Assembly (NCBI RefSeq): GCF_932526225.1
Contig: NC_064035.1
Location: 8,543,296 to 8,607,295, forward strand
Direction of reading: 5' to 3'
Origin: Nematostella vectensis
Taxonomy: Eukaryota > Cnidaria > Anthozoa > Actiniaria > Edwardsiidae
DNA length: 64,000 bases
The position numbers and the translations under genes are program-made. Within the stretch, counting starts at the first letter, position 1; each line of letters starts with the position of its first letter. A model generated the notes under the pieces. That model saw only the letters and a list, made by a program, of their open reading frames with translations. It did no database searches and was not told the origin of the DNA. Positions 43,601 through 53,546 of this stretch are shown in pieces.

Positions 43601-46600
43601 CAGCTTCTTCTAAGCACCTTGGAATTTCTTCTGTGACCTGAAGTAGCAAATATGATATGTTACTGATAATGATTTGATTAGCAGTAATAACATACTGTAT
43701 AAACTGAGCTCACCAATAGCTGTTCTCCAAGGACAGGTTTTAGGACTTGCCCCTCTGGTTTAGGAGCATTGGGATCAGGTTTTGTTGCTTGTATGATATC
43801 AGCATCATCTTCTTGGTAGAACTGCTCCAAAGGCTTCTTCTTAGGTCTCTGTAACAGGCAAAAAGATATCAAGATACAAGTTCTAGACAGGGGTGTGCTC
43901 CTAAAGTACATTAAATAGTCACTTCAGTTCAGGTGTTAGGTATAAGATTATTTGGCTGATTAAAATGTTACTTTCCAACCAGTTCATGGTGTGAGGTCCA
44001 GACTGGGTTTAACCCATTGTCATGTAGGAACAAGAGGATTCCATGGTATTTAGGACCAATTGCTTATATGCCGTATATGCCGGCAGCGACTGAAATATGC
44101 CAGTTTACGCTCAATGATAAACAAACGCATCAAACAAACCCCCTGAAAAAGATTCCCCTATATGTAAGCTTTAATTTGACATAAAGACTGTGGCAATCTG
44201 GAGAGCACTAGAATAGTTATAGCCGCACGCACGCCAAAGGAGCAAGTTCACTATCGTTATTCTAGTGTCTTTGTAAAGCAATGACATGTTTATATGACAG
44301 AATCAGGCAGAATCCCACAAGATCCGACATAATCCCACTTATCAGAGCTATATTTTATGGTGAAAAAGATACCACATATCTCAGCTTTTTTATTTGCCAT
44401 AAAGATCATTGTGATTGATAGAGTATTCCATCAGTTTTTTTTTTTAACCAGCACGATATACGTTTGAACAAAATGTTTTCTAATGAGAGAGCCAGAGAGT
44501 AACTTGTATTTTTATCTGTGGGCGAAACTGCTCTTATAGACGTGAGTGATACAACAACATGGGCGAAACCACCTGTTACCTTTAGGACCAACCAATGCAA
44601 TTGCTGGGAGTGATGTGGTATGGGACCCCTTGGCCAAGAACACCAGTATGGTGATGACGAAGGGTATTAAAAGCTTATTTTCTTCTCTTACCTTTAAAGT
44701 GTTTAACAGCTGTTGTATTTTAGATGATACTCGAGAGGTCCCTGAAGGAAAAGAGCATGTGAACATTCTATCAACCACAGCTCTTGACTGAAAAAATACT
44801 GTAACTAGAGACATCTGTCTAAAAAAAAAACATGTCAGGAATGCTATACTGTACATGAAGGCCTGTGAATGTACAGTGAAACCTCTATATAATGGACACC
44901 GAAAATATTTGTCCCTTTAATACTTGAACCCCTTTCCCCACAACCTCCCCCCCTTAATTGAAAACCTAGATTTGCCCCTGCTTGACCTTTTCTTACCAGG
45001 TGATTCATTGTTTTCTAGCCTAATGGAAGAAACATGAGCTACCCTGGTGGGGGGCTTGGTGTCTGATGCTTTCCTTGTGACATCAGGGGGCAGGGTGTAG
45101 CCAGGGTCACTGCTTTGGCTACTGAGACGGGAAGTTGTAAGGTCGGCTGGTGGGGGAGGGAAGTCATCAGGGATGATTGTCCGTCTTGAAAATCCAGGTG
45201 ATGGAGGTGGGGTGTAATCAGCCACAGGGAGGTTGAATGCGTCTTCATGTGATGAGATAGACTCTGTGATAACAATTTAAGGAAAAATGATCTGTTTCGA
45301 TACAAACACATTATCATCAATGTCATCATCATCATCATCATCAACATCAATATTATCTGCAGTATCAACATTGCCAACACATTATCATCAACGCCATCAT
45401 CAAGACAAAGATATCATCATCATCATTAATATCAGCATCATCATCATCATTATCATCATCATCTGGCAGGATCAACATTACCATCACACTATCATCAACA
45501 TCATCATCAGTATCACAATATTAGAAATATTAGACAAACATCATCATCACAATCAGGAATTATCAACTTTACAAACAGATCATCACCAACATCATCAACA
45601 CTATCAGGCAGTATCATTATCTCAAACATATCATCATCAACTGTATCGGGAAGTAACAACATAATAAACACATTATAAACATTATCATCATCATCACAAA
45701 TAAATTAATATAAACACTATTGGGCAGTATCAACATTACAAACATATATTATCAACATCATCATCAATACTATCGGGAAGTAACCAAAAAAAATTAACAC
45801 ATAATCATTATTTTAATCATCATCATCACAAACATATCATCATCAACACTATTGGGCAGTGTCAACATAACAAACACATTATCATTACTATCCTCAACAC
45901 TATTAGGTAGTGTCATCATCACAAACATTCAGTATTATCAATATCATCATTCAGTATTATCAGTATCATCATCAACTCTACCAGGAAGTATCAACATAAT
46001 AAACAAATTATTGTCATTATCATCACAAACATTATCATCAACATTATTTGGCAGTATCAATATTACAAACATATTATCAACATTATCATCACTTCTCATT
46101 ATCATCACAAACATTATCATCAACATTATTGGGCAGTATCAACATTACAAACATATTATCAACATCATTATTAACTCTATGGGGAAGTAACAACATAATA
46201 AACACATAATCATCATTATCATAATCATCACAAACATTATCATCAACATTATTGGGCAGTATCAACATTACAAACATATTATCAACATCACCATCAACTC
46301 TACCGGGAAGTATCAACATAATAAACACATAATCATCATTATAATAATAAACACAAACATTATCATCAACATTATTGGGCAGTATCGACATTACAAACAC
46401 AGTACCATTACTGTCATTAATTAAGGTAGTTTCATCATCAAAACAACAACAAATAGGAAAATGATTATGATAATTGCCGATGCCTAATGAATAAGGGTTT
46501 ATTGATTAATGTGAATAATAACCTGTTCTAGGTGCTGGGGTGCTAGTTTGCTGCGTTCCATTTTCAAATGTGTAAGTTTTTCTTGGTCCCTGCTTCATTA

Positions 46601-49319
46601 ATGATTGTCTTTTGAAGGGAGTAGGCATGTTGGGGTCTTGGGAGAAATTTCTTCGTGTTAACTCTGCAGTAATAGCTTCTGATCTCTGAACTAATAAGAA
46701 CAAACAATCACATGCAATTATGGCTGCATTCCCAAGCATGAGATGACAAATATATACTGTAAAACCACAAGACTTTAACACATATTCATACAAATGGCTG
46801 CATCCCCAAGACTGAGAAAAATATAGTGTAGAACAACAACATTTTGCAGTTAAGAGTTCATTCAGCTACTTTCAAGGTGCTTCTGTACCTGCACTGTAAT
46901 GGTCATGTGCCAATGAACTGGTGGCTGTAATGTTGACAACACTGGACTCTGATATAAAGAAATGACCATTAGCTGATCCACTCAGGGCTTTTATAAAACA
47001 ACCCATGTCAGGTGTGATTCCCCAGCAGAACTGCGGACATTAGCATTTTCTAGCACTTGGGCCATATGATTTATATATCATGGAGGTATACTACAGTAGG
47101 TATCCTAACCTGCCTTTCAGCCCCCACCCCCCCCCCCCCCCTTTCTCCCTTAAATATGTGCACACATGCATCTACTGTACTGTTTAAGAAATAATTTTTA
47201 ACTGTATGATTTTTTTTTCTCTCAACTACAGTAAAATCTTTCAGAATGATGACATCCCAAAGCAATGAAGCAAGTAGAGTGACTGTGTTTTCAAGATTTT
47301 TCAAAGGTACTTTGGACAGATACATTTCAAATGTTTCTCATTGGCTAAATGAATTCATTTAGAAAATAATTGTTTAAATTAAAGCTTTGATTTGACAAAT
47401 TTATATAGCATGGCCCTGCTTTCTGTATCTGTACTGTAAGATGAGCTCACTCCAATGGCATCTTGAAAGGGGACCATGTTTTCAGTACTAATGGTGTTGA
47501 GTTGGCAATAAGAGGGTCAGACTTTTGGGCCATTCAAGAAACTGCACACTAGGCAAGGCACTTAATCAAAATCTACTGAAAGAAGGAGATGTACTGCTAC
47601 AGATATGTTCTGACAGCCAACATACCTCGTGATATATAGGGAGCAAGAAGCCTTGATCTTTTCTTTTCATATCCTTTCTGAGTGATGTCCCCTGGAATGC
47701 AAAATTGAGACAAATATCAGCTTATTAGAGAGATGGAGAGTTTGTATTCCCTTTAGCAAAATATCAGTAAAATAAAGTATAATTTTAAAAATTGTAGTTT
47801 GAAAGCTGACAGCAACTGATAAACACAAACTACTGTAGCAAATAAAATATTATATACAGTAAAATCAATAAAATAGATTTTTTTTTAATGTTTCAAGGCT
47901 TCAGCCTCCTCATCTTAAAATGTCATTATTGTTGACCGGGGAAATGTCATGTGGTATAATAAACCAGTAGTTTAGCACTGTATTACAGCACAGTTACAAA
48001 TAACAACAGAATTTATATCACTTATCACTTTGCATATTGCAAACATGATCAAATCAAGGGTAATAAAAAATCAAAAAGGATCTTGTTTGTTCCAACTTGA
48101 AATATTAATAAATAAGATAAACAATAGTTCCTGTGTGTTTATTGCTGCAACCTTATTATTTTCATAGTCTGGCAATCTAGGAAAAAAACACGCACTCATC
48201 TTTCACCAGTAAGTTAGATTTGCATGGTTAAATCACTTCTGAGATGCTGAAAAGACATCATTTCATTAGGAGAATGCACATCACTGAGTCAATATCACAA
48301 AGATTAATGGCAGCTCTGATGCTATTATTCGCACTGGTACACACACACAATTATTTGATTTAGCAGAAAATTGCCCATTTCTTTTCTTGTACATAAAAAT
48401 AAATATTGTACCACAGAACTGTTTGTATAACTTCCCTTACTGACATTGTTTATTTACTTATTCCATGCACTTGGGTTTGGTAATAGCAGACATATAAATC
48501 CACAGCTGCTAACATAACAAAGCGAAAGACTTGTTATACTTAAGTATGAGTTGCTGAAATGAAAGTGGTTTGCACTGATGATGTAGTTTAGTGTAGCACA
48601 AGAGCGAAAGTTTTTGGTTCGCTGTCATGTCAGACTGAACTTTTAAATTTGTTTATAGTTGGCTGAGCTCTTAACGCACTGTTTATATTAACCCGGCTTA
48701 TAATCCAACCAGGTTCCAAATAGGCCTGTTCATGCTGGGTTTCTCAGCTTGGGGGTAGCATACTATTTTAACTCCAATCGATTCAGGCCTCAGTACCCAC
48801 GAGTTTATGCAAAATCAAAAGTCATAAGCTCAAACTAGCGTTGAATTTAAGATTGAAATTTTATTTCGCCCGCTCATGGATTTTTAATAGCTATTGTGAA
48901 TAACGTCTATAGCAGGATGCCCTTCTTGGATATAAAACATTAACTTGCCACCGATCTGAGATATTTCACACGTACAAGAAGGATAGCAAAAGTAAATAAT
49001 TTTATAAAATCCCATGAAACAGATCCCTCTACTAAAATATTCCGATCAAGTTGACTCTAGATTCGCACACCCATTCCACTTAACCGGCAAGTGTCGGTAC
49101 TACACGCTTTGAAGCAAAAACCAAAGCAGTATATCTAAGAAGCTTCTAGCGATTTAATTCCTGCACTAAAACTTGAAACGTTTCAACTGTGTGAAATCTG
49201 TCACAGCAGTCAGCGCGACATGTTCACGATTCTCGCTCACCTTCGGCAAGCTCTGTGTTCAGTTCACGAAGTTTTTCCAAGATCCCAGGGGGGAGTGATG
49301 ACTCCAGAGGTTCTGCCAT
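28179..49319 (-). CDS. DIP2: Disco-interacting protein 2 (DIP2), complete, 38 exons
   Basis: Thirty-eight exons join to 1524 codons plus TAA, close to the roughly 1500-1570 residues usual for DIP2, with all phases consistent. The product has an N-terminal DMAP1-binding domain, a Ser/Pro-rich linker and two tandem adenylation domains of fatty-acyl-AMP-ligase-like (FAAL-like) type. DIP2 proteins are conserved from fungi to man, have been linked to diacylglycerol balance, and in animals act in neuron and axon development. Start: ATG at 49319, reading MAEPLESSLPPGILEKL, as in DIP2 N-termini. End: GEKQRMHLRDGFLADQ, then YVAYNM and stop, the family's invariant C-terminus. Introns are rich in tandem repeats, several touching splice sites. 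Exon coordinates are in the three segment entries. Confidence 0.97.
28490..28985. repeat. Minisatellite of about 62 bp with 125-bp higher-order unit
   Basis: Eight to nine units of GGGGTGAGCGGAGTATATTAG, TAGGGG, GGACAAATATTGTGAA and ATGGATCGAAGAA. Two alternating types make a dimer repeated almost exactly three times. Lies in the last DIP2 intron. Confidence 0.88.
29182..29345. repeat. DIP2: Tandem units copying a DIP2 3' splice site
   Basis: Two extra units of about 71 bp lie beyond the exon border at 29181. Each holds the minus-strand equivalent of GTGTTAACACTCTTTCAG followed by a copy of the first exon bases (decoy AG at about 29253 and 29324) and the common CCAATCCTAACCC stretch. Confidence 0.8.
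29850..30180. repeat. Diverged units of about 82 bp filling a DIP2 intron
   Basis: Four imperfect units with AGTGTGAA, CCAGTAACCATGACAT-like, GTAGACATTCTTC and GACAACAA occupy nearly all of the intron between 30187 and 29801. Confidence 0.65.
30479..30785. repeat. Dispersed repeat of about 300 bp, copy 1 (copy 2 at 32070-32370)
   Basis: Both copies share in order AAAACCCTTAA, GGGAAGA, TTATCTATAC, TATAACTAAGATACA, TTGACATCTTT, TGTATTCCAAGCT and AAGCAT in the same orientation. They lie in two different DIP2 introns 1.6 kb apart, so this is either a dispersed element or an old segmental duplication. Confidence 0.65.
31200..31476. repeat. DIP2: Units of about 75 bp copying a DIP2 5' splice site
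   Basis: Three to four units with GACCTTCACTTTT, TTATAGGTCTC, CATAGTGTT and CCATACACA run up to the exon end at 31477. On the coding strand each has a TGTGTATGGATGG-like stretch equal to the true donor region. Confidence 0.7.
31569..32045. repeat. DIP2: Minisatellite of about 57 bp carrying a DIP2 3' splice site
   Basis: About seven units of CTGAATACACACTACAAAAA, ACACGATAAACATC and AGATGAATGTGTCAAAGAG. The unit next to the exon is the true acceptor (minus strand TTGTTAG then TGTGTACTCG). The others read TTTTTTGTAG then TGTGTATTCA, so they also copy about ten exon bases. Four keep the terminal GTAG. Confidence 0.85.
32070..32370. repeat. Dispersed repeat of about 300 bp, copy 2
   Basis: Partner of 30479-30785. 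It ends 30 bases before the exon at 32401. Confidence 0.6.
33762..34300. repeat. Intronic direct repeats
   Basis: Three units of about 70 bp with CCTCAGCACCTGGATA, TTTCCAATATGGAGGCATTT and GCGACATCAAAGTCAACCG span 33762-33980. Two units sharing AGGATGG, ATTTCACTTTGATT and AATCGGATTTTTATTA are at about 34104 and 34226. Confidence 0.75.
35095..43637 (-). CDS. DIP2: DIP2 segment 2: first FAAL-like adenylation domain (exons 8-25)
   Basis: Exons 43637-43514, 43443-43349, 42853-42743, 42281-42158, 41921-41815, 41721-41619, 41453-41389, 41076-40983, 40398-40279, 40095-39981, 39444-39305, 38908-38772, 38469-38377, 38120-37908, 37429-37379, 36100-36053, 35981-35849 and 35207-35095 code residues 276-937. 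Recognisable family blocks are FYGCLLAGVIPVPVEPPS, QQIGFLLGSCGV, TLTQACDYVE, REVGLWHSVM, LRMVIVADRANPW, RSDEVGELCISSGSTG, FVYRGRIAIFSV, VVVAEQRPNCTEE and ILMCPHTCVTNLP. The last exon (MVGNIVMGTRIG, SDMARK) is the hinge to the second domain. Confidence 0.95.
35693..35830. mobile_element. Fold-back element, family B, copy 1
   Basis: The perfect inverted arms of 38 bp start AGAGAGCTTAAGCAAGTCAA and end TTGACTTGCTTAAGCTCTCT. The inner part has CAGCAATTCGTGAGCGCG and GCCGTTTTTGATGCCGTTC. Lies in the DIP2 intron between the exons at 35849 and 35207. Confidence 0.8.
36660..37380. repeat. DIP2: 50-bp minisatellite carrying a DIP2 5' splice site
   Basis: About 14 units of TGTATACTTACACCCTATTG, AATTCTCATATTTACTC and ATTTCCCAATAAA. 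The last unit contains the true donor of exon 37429-37379 (minus strand AGT then GTAAGTAT). Ten more units have the identical ATACTTACAC (36771, 36821, 36871, 36971, 37021, 37071, 37171, 37221, 37271, 37321) and two (36921, 37121) read ATACATACAC. Confidence 0.95.
37579..37783. mobile_element. Fold-back element, family B, copy 2
   Basis: The ends GGACCTTACGCAACGATAAC and GTTGTCGTTACGTAAGGTCC are inverted with few changes. Its inner part has AGCAATTTGTGAGCGGGC and GGATGCCGTTGTCG, which ties it to the element at 35693-35830. ATATTR flanks on both sides may be a target duplication. Confidence 0.75.
40752..40905. repeat. Dispersed G-run repeat, copy 2
   Basis: Same order of blocks as 16131-16308: a G run, AAACATTAAGAAAG, GCACAGCTACACCCCTACTG, TTTTTGAAAATATTGGGG and ACCCCCTGCTACAG. 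In a DIP2 intron. Confidence 0.75.
41505..41618. repeat. DIP2: Duplication of about 86 bp copying a DIP2 5' splice site
   Basis: The true donor (minus strand ATGTAGAAG|GTATGCC at 41619/41618) is repeated at about 41533 as ATGTAGAAG|GTATCCC. It is followed in both places by TTTCATTGTG and a block ending TTACCAGCC. The copy includes the last nine exon bases. Confidence 0.8.
43714..49319 (-). CDS. DIP2: DIP2 segment 1: DMAP1-binding domain and linker (exons 1-7)
   Basis: Exons 49319-49241, 47691-47626, 46948-46889, 46690-46523, 45263-44997, 44741-44692 and 43848-43714 code residues 1-275. ELNTELAEGDITQKGYEKKR (residues about 19-38) is the DMAP1-binding signature, split by the first intron. A linker rich in Ser, Thr and Pro follows (DYTPPPSPGFSRR, DDFPPPPADL). 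SRVSSKIQQLLNTLKRPKKK then leads to the acidic PDPNAPKPEG segment that precedes the first adenylation domain in all DIP2 proteins. Exon 3 (20 residues, SSVVNITATSSLAHDHYSA) is less conserved and could be alternatively used. Confidence 0.92.
44868..44913. mobile_element. Possible pogo/Tigger-type terminal repeat fragment
   Basis: ACAGTGAAACCTCTATATAA followed by TGGACACC resembles pogo-type ends. A related GTAGAACCTCGATATAAGG occurs at about 35366. No partner end was found. Confidence 0.35.
45295..46420. repeat. ATC-rich microsatellite and derived minisatellite
   Basis: ATCATCATC-type sequence passes into longer units with ATTATTGGGCAGTATCAACA, TTACAAACATATTATCAAC and GGGAAGT(A)ACAACATAATAAACA repeated with a period of roughly 130 bp. 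It fills the DIP2 intron between exons 5 and 4. Confidence 0.85.
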
Positions 49320-51413
49320 ACTCGTAGGACGAGATCTCCGTGAAGGCTCTGTGAAATAAGGAGGAAATTTCCGGCATTCAGTGGGTGAGGTTGGACGAGA
49401 CTGTTTACGTTCTCGAGGGAAGCTGAGCTGAGAATGGTCACGTGACTGATGATGACCAGCATGCAATACGCGAAATGCACAGCCATTTCATCCAGGAGTA
49501 TATTTGTGGGCAAATTGTTTTTGGGGAAACATATGAAATATAATTTTGAGTTAATATATCTCATTGAATATCTCGTAAAAATAGAAATGGCCTCGGGAAT
49601 GGTCTAAAAATAGCAATGGTATCAGCCTACAGTTTTTTTAATCTTTGAGTATTCCATTCCACGAAATGATAAATTTTCACGCATATATCTTGTTGTATCT
49701 AAAAAAAAATCACGTCTACAATATTGTATGTATTGAGCAGAAAGGCAGGTGTACCAAGGCTGGGACCAGAACATAAGTTTATCATAATAAGCGCCAGGCA
49801 ATATGCTATCGAGGCAGCCATCTGTGTAATTAAGGACGGCTTTGTCGAGGCATTGATAAAACCATTACCAGATAACAATACACCCTTCAGGCTAAAAGAA
49901 ATATAAACCGCAAAAAAGATTAGAGAATTGGTCAAACTAAAACCCTCTGCCATTAAGCACAGAAGTTATCATAACAGTAACAAACAAAGCGAAGTCGTGT
50001 GTAGGTTTTGAGTTCGCAAGTTATTAAGTCGTTACAGAGTTGTAGCAGGCCCCGAAGATTGGGAGGGGGAGGGTACGATACAGAAACAGGAAAACAAATG
50101 AGGGGCATTACTCCGCCACCCTACATGCAGGCGTAAATATTATGAGCTACGATTCTATTAAGGTTGAGCCTCCTCTCTCAATAAGCGATCATTGATAGTA
50201 TTTTTTTTTAGCTGCTTTCATAGCATTGCGACACTTTTTTGTTAGAATTTGAGTAAATTACCGAGGCAGTTGACAGGTAGTTTGGCGAGCGCGCAAAGCA
50301 CGCCACGGGAAATGCATTGACGCTTTGAGTTAATCCAGAAAATTCTGATCCAGAAAATTCTGACATTGCTCTAAGGGGGGGAGGGTAGTAACAAACTAAT
50401 ATTATAACACTTTCTATATATCCTTAGTCTTGGGAAAGATATTCTGTGTAATATGATTCTTTGCGCAGATATACTTCTCTTAAAGTTTTTATGCAAAATG
50501 GACAGATGTTGGTTGCTAGTTTTTACTCCCTTTTCTTTATCCGTTTGAAATACGATCAAGTCAGAGCAAAATAAAGCAGTTGCGTATTTTACTTGCCCAA
50601 AAACTTCATCAAAACGTTGGTATAACTAAGTTTATCTCTCATACCTGAAAATCGAGAAGTACATCGATAAGGGAATGAAAATCGTCTGATATCCCTCTTG
50701 CCAGCCATTTCCCGCACCAGCCATGCGGTGATACTTTGCTATGCTCTCTATACCGCCACATACAGGGACAACAACAAACTACACACCGGCAAAAACAGGT
50801 ACCAAGGATATTCGACGTGTGAACCTTTCCAGCTTTACATGGCAAAAATATTAGAGTTTGTAGAACTATGACGCGTGTTCAAGCAGTAGGCTCATAGAAA
50901 TTACTATGTGATTAGCATACACCGGAATTATCATAACGTGGTTTAACGACACGTCAAGTTGACCACGAGCACGGTAGTGCAAGAGATTAGCGTGTTTTTT
51001 AGCGGTATGGCGTTTGTTTTGACAGGTTTTTCACGTCGCGGCGAAGGTTTATATCACAAAAGGAGATGAATGTAAAGAGTTGTAATTTAGCCCTCTAAAA
51101 CTGTTATATCTATTTTAAAATCTAACCATTCCACCCGTGTTCTCTTTGAAATGCTATTTTCTTAGCTTCGAATTTTAAGAAGCTTGTTCCCCGGATAAAC
51201 ATAGTGTTGTCCACTGGTCCAGGCCGTAGCATGAAAAGACCGCTAGGGGATTCTGGCCAGTCTATATTCTTATGTTTTTTTCATTTTTCCGTCATAGCCG
51301 GTTTGCCTCAGTTAAACTTCATCGGCAAAAAAACTGCAGGGCGACTTCGACTCGAACGAAGTGATTTAAACCACAGCTCAGATCCATGTGGGATCTAGAG
51401 CTGCGACCGGGCT

Positions 51414-51445
51414 AGCGTGATGTCCTAATAAGGACGAAACAGCTG
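51414..51445 (+). other. Hammerhead-ribozyme-like motif
   Basis: The order GTGATG, GTCCT-AATA-AGGAC stem-loop (sharing the G of GTGATG), then GAAAC matches the second half of a hammerhead well. The CUGAUGA box is degenerate (C to G, and the last A missing). Related copies GGGCTAGCG and GTGCTAGCG flank it at 51410 and 51479. Confidence 0.35.
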
Positions 51446-52249
51446 TCCATGGTTGCCGAACTGCACGGGTAATAGACTGTGCTAGCGTCCCGTCTTGGCC
51501 CGACTGGTGCCAATGTGTGTATGCTAGTGTGCTTCTAAAGTTCTAGTTGTTTACATGGACTACACCCGGTTCTCTCTTATGTCTTTCATATATTGAATCT
51601 AGAATTGTTTTCACTTGAAAGCGCCAGGAAATGTTAGCTACAGTTATAATGGTCACACTTCTGGTAGGACAATAAATGAAAAAAACGTGCCTGCTATGTC
51701 CCCCTCCAGTAAAAAAAAAATTTCTAGCCACGGCCATGCTCTTTTGTCACGTGTGTGTTTGACTCTGTAACAGAATGTTTGACTCTGTGGCAGAATGACG
51801 TCAGGATGACGAGCATGGAGCAACTGCAGAATACCCGCCCACAAAGAGTTAACAATGAGACTTCACACCTCGATTTCTATAGAACGAGGCAGTAAATACA
51901 AGGAAAATGCAAATAAGTGAACGGGTATTCTGCAGTTTAGCCACGAGCATTGCTGGAGTGTTTTGATATCCTATGAAAACACTTCCTATAACACTCTCCA
52001 AATGTCCTCTCTTGAGGTGCCTGGACCAAACAAGTGAGTAAGTTTTAAGGGGGTCTAGCAAAACCATCCGCCGATAACCTATTCCTGGTAACATAACTAT
52101 ATTGTTGTTCCTGGCCAATGCATACGGAAGTTTGTTTGTATAGTTTTCGAACCACCCTTAATGAATAATTGTGGATCAGCTACTGTATTTGTTTAATGGT
52201 ATAACCCTGCATAAAACTTATGCATAGAAACTGCTCAAGCAACACGAGC

Positions 52250-52642
52250 TCAACGCCCTTGGCAACTCGGTAATGTCACTGTTTCAACCCTCTCCCCAAT
52301 AAAAGCTACAAGGTATTTAGTTCCAGACTTCTTCGCATCCATAAAATAACCGCTAGGCAATGTGACTTGCCTTTCAAAGGCATTCTTACAGCTTTTTGGA
52401 GCTGTTGCTGCTGCAATTATAGTATTAGAAAACCTCACTTTACCTTGTAAAGTATCACAGGAGTCTGATAGATAATGTGAAATCCTCTTGTATAACCACG
52501 CCATAACCACACGCACGAGAACACACACCAAATATACGATCTTGACACAGAGTTTCAGGAGTTGCAGTGCAACGGTGAGGACATTATACGGCATCTGGAT
52601 GTGCAGTGATGGAGATGTTTTGATGGTTTGGTATTCGGTCAC
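52250..52642 (-). CDS. Possible single-exon small membrane protein, 130 residues
   Basis: An ATG-to-stop frame of 130 codons contains one strongly hydrophobic segment at residues about 20-50 (YNVLTVALQLLKL, KIVYLVCVLVRVVMAWLY) and then a polar tail. I do not recognise it, and no splice or promoter signal supports it. Chance is a fair alternative, since the region has no other coding signal. Confidence 0.25.
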   Translation of the reverse strand: MTEYQTIKTSPSLHIQMPYNVLTVALQLLKLCVKIVYLVCVLVRVVMAWLYKRISHYLSDSCDTLQGKVRFSNTIIAAATAPKSCKNAFERQVTLPSGYFMDAKKSGTKYLVAFIGERVETVTLPSCQGR

Positions 52643-52784
52643 CTGTTGTATACGTCAAAACGAGACGCCACCAGCGGCGTTAAGCCAGCGCATTCCACAA
52701 ACAGAGAGTGCTACAGAAATATAGTATTTAAAAAAACACACTCGTACAGGGTTTAATATTTTAAAACACATATAATCAAGTTCA

Positions 52785-53530
52785 TTCATTTCTGAAGAAT
52801 AATGGAATTAAGTTTTTTTGGTAGGCGTTTAAAGTGAATGTGCTTCTACGTGAACCACGTGAATTTGGCGTGCTAGTTGTTTTATGATTTTAGAAGGGGT
52901 AGAAGACATAACAAACATTTGTTTGTATATGAGCCAGAGATCCCGATTGCACTACTCAAGCAGCAATTAAAAAAAAAAAAACACTTTAAATTGATAAATT
53001 CAATATTCACTTTTAGTCTTTTTTGTATTTCCCTTAACCCACAAGGCCTAGCCGGCCATCTTACAATTATGACCTCGAATGCACAGAAAGACGCGTGAAA
53101 AAAGACAATTGAAAAAATCGATAAGAAGAACGGTACGCCTAAAGGGAGGGTGTTGTCTTCATTTCTGAAGAATAATGGAATTAAGGTTTTTTGGTAGGCT
53201 TTTAAAGTGTATGTGCTTCTACGTGAACCACGTGAATTTGGCGTGCTAGTTGTTTTATGATTTTAGAAGGGGTAGAAGACATAACGAACATTTGTTGGTA
53301 TATGAGGCAGAGATCACGATTGCACTACTCAAGCAGCAATTAAAAAAAAACCCAACCCCACTTTAAATGGATAAATTCAATATTCACTTTTAATCTTTTT
53401 TGTATTTCCCTTAACCCACAAGGCCTAGCCGGCCATCTTACAATTATGACCTCGAATGCACAGAAAGACGCGTGAAAAAAGACAATTGAAAAAAACGATA
53501 AGAAGAACGGTATGCCTAAGGGGAGGGTGT
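52785..53530. repeat. 373-bp tandem duplication next to the GPCR 3' end
   Basis: The copies start with TTCATTTCTGAAGAATAATG at 52785 and 53158 and both end near GGGAGGGTGTTGT. They are more than 90 percent alike by eye, differing mainly in A runs. The second ends 17 bp before the GPCR stop codon, so transcripts of that gene would carry it in the 3' UTR. Confidence 0.88.
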
Positions 53531-53546
53531 TGTATCAACCACTACA

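Larger units (their letters stand above)
49320..53546. other. Intergenic stretch between DIP2 and the GPCR gene
   Basis: No conserved gene is seen. It holds a possible small reading frame (52250-52642), a hammerhead-like motif (51414-51445), a G-run repeat fragment near 50060-50120 and a 373-bp duplication at the right end. The DIP2 5' UTR and promoter must lie within the first part, but no core element is obvious. Confidence 0.5.
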
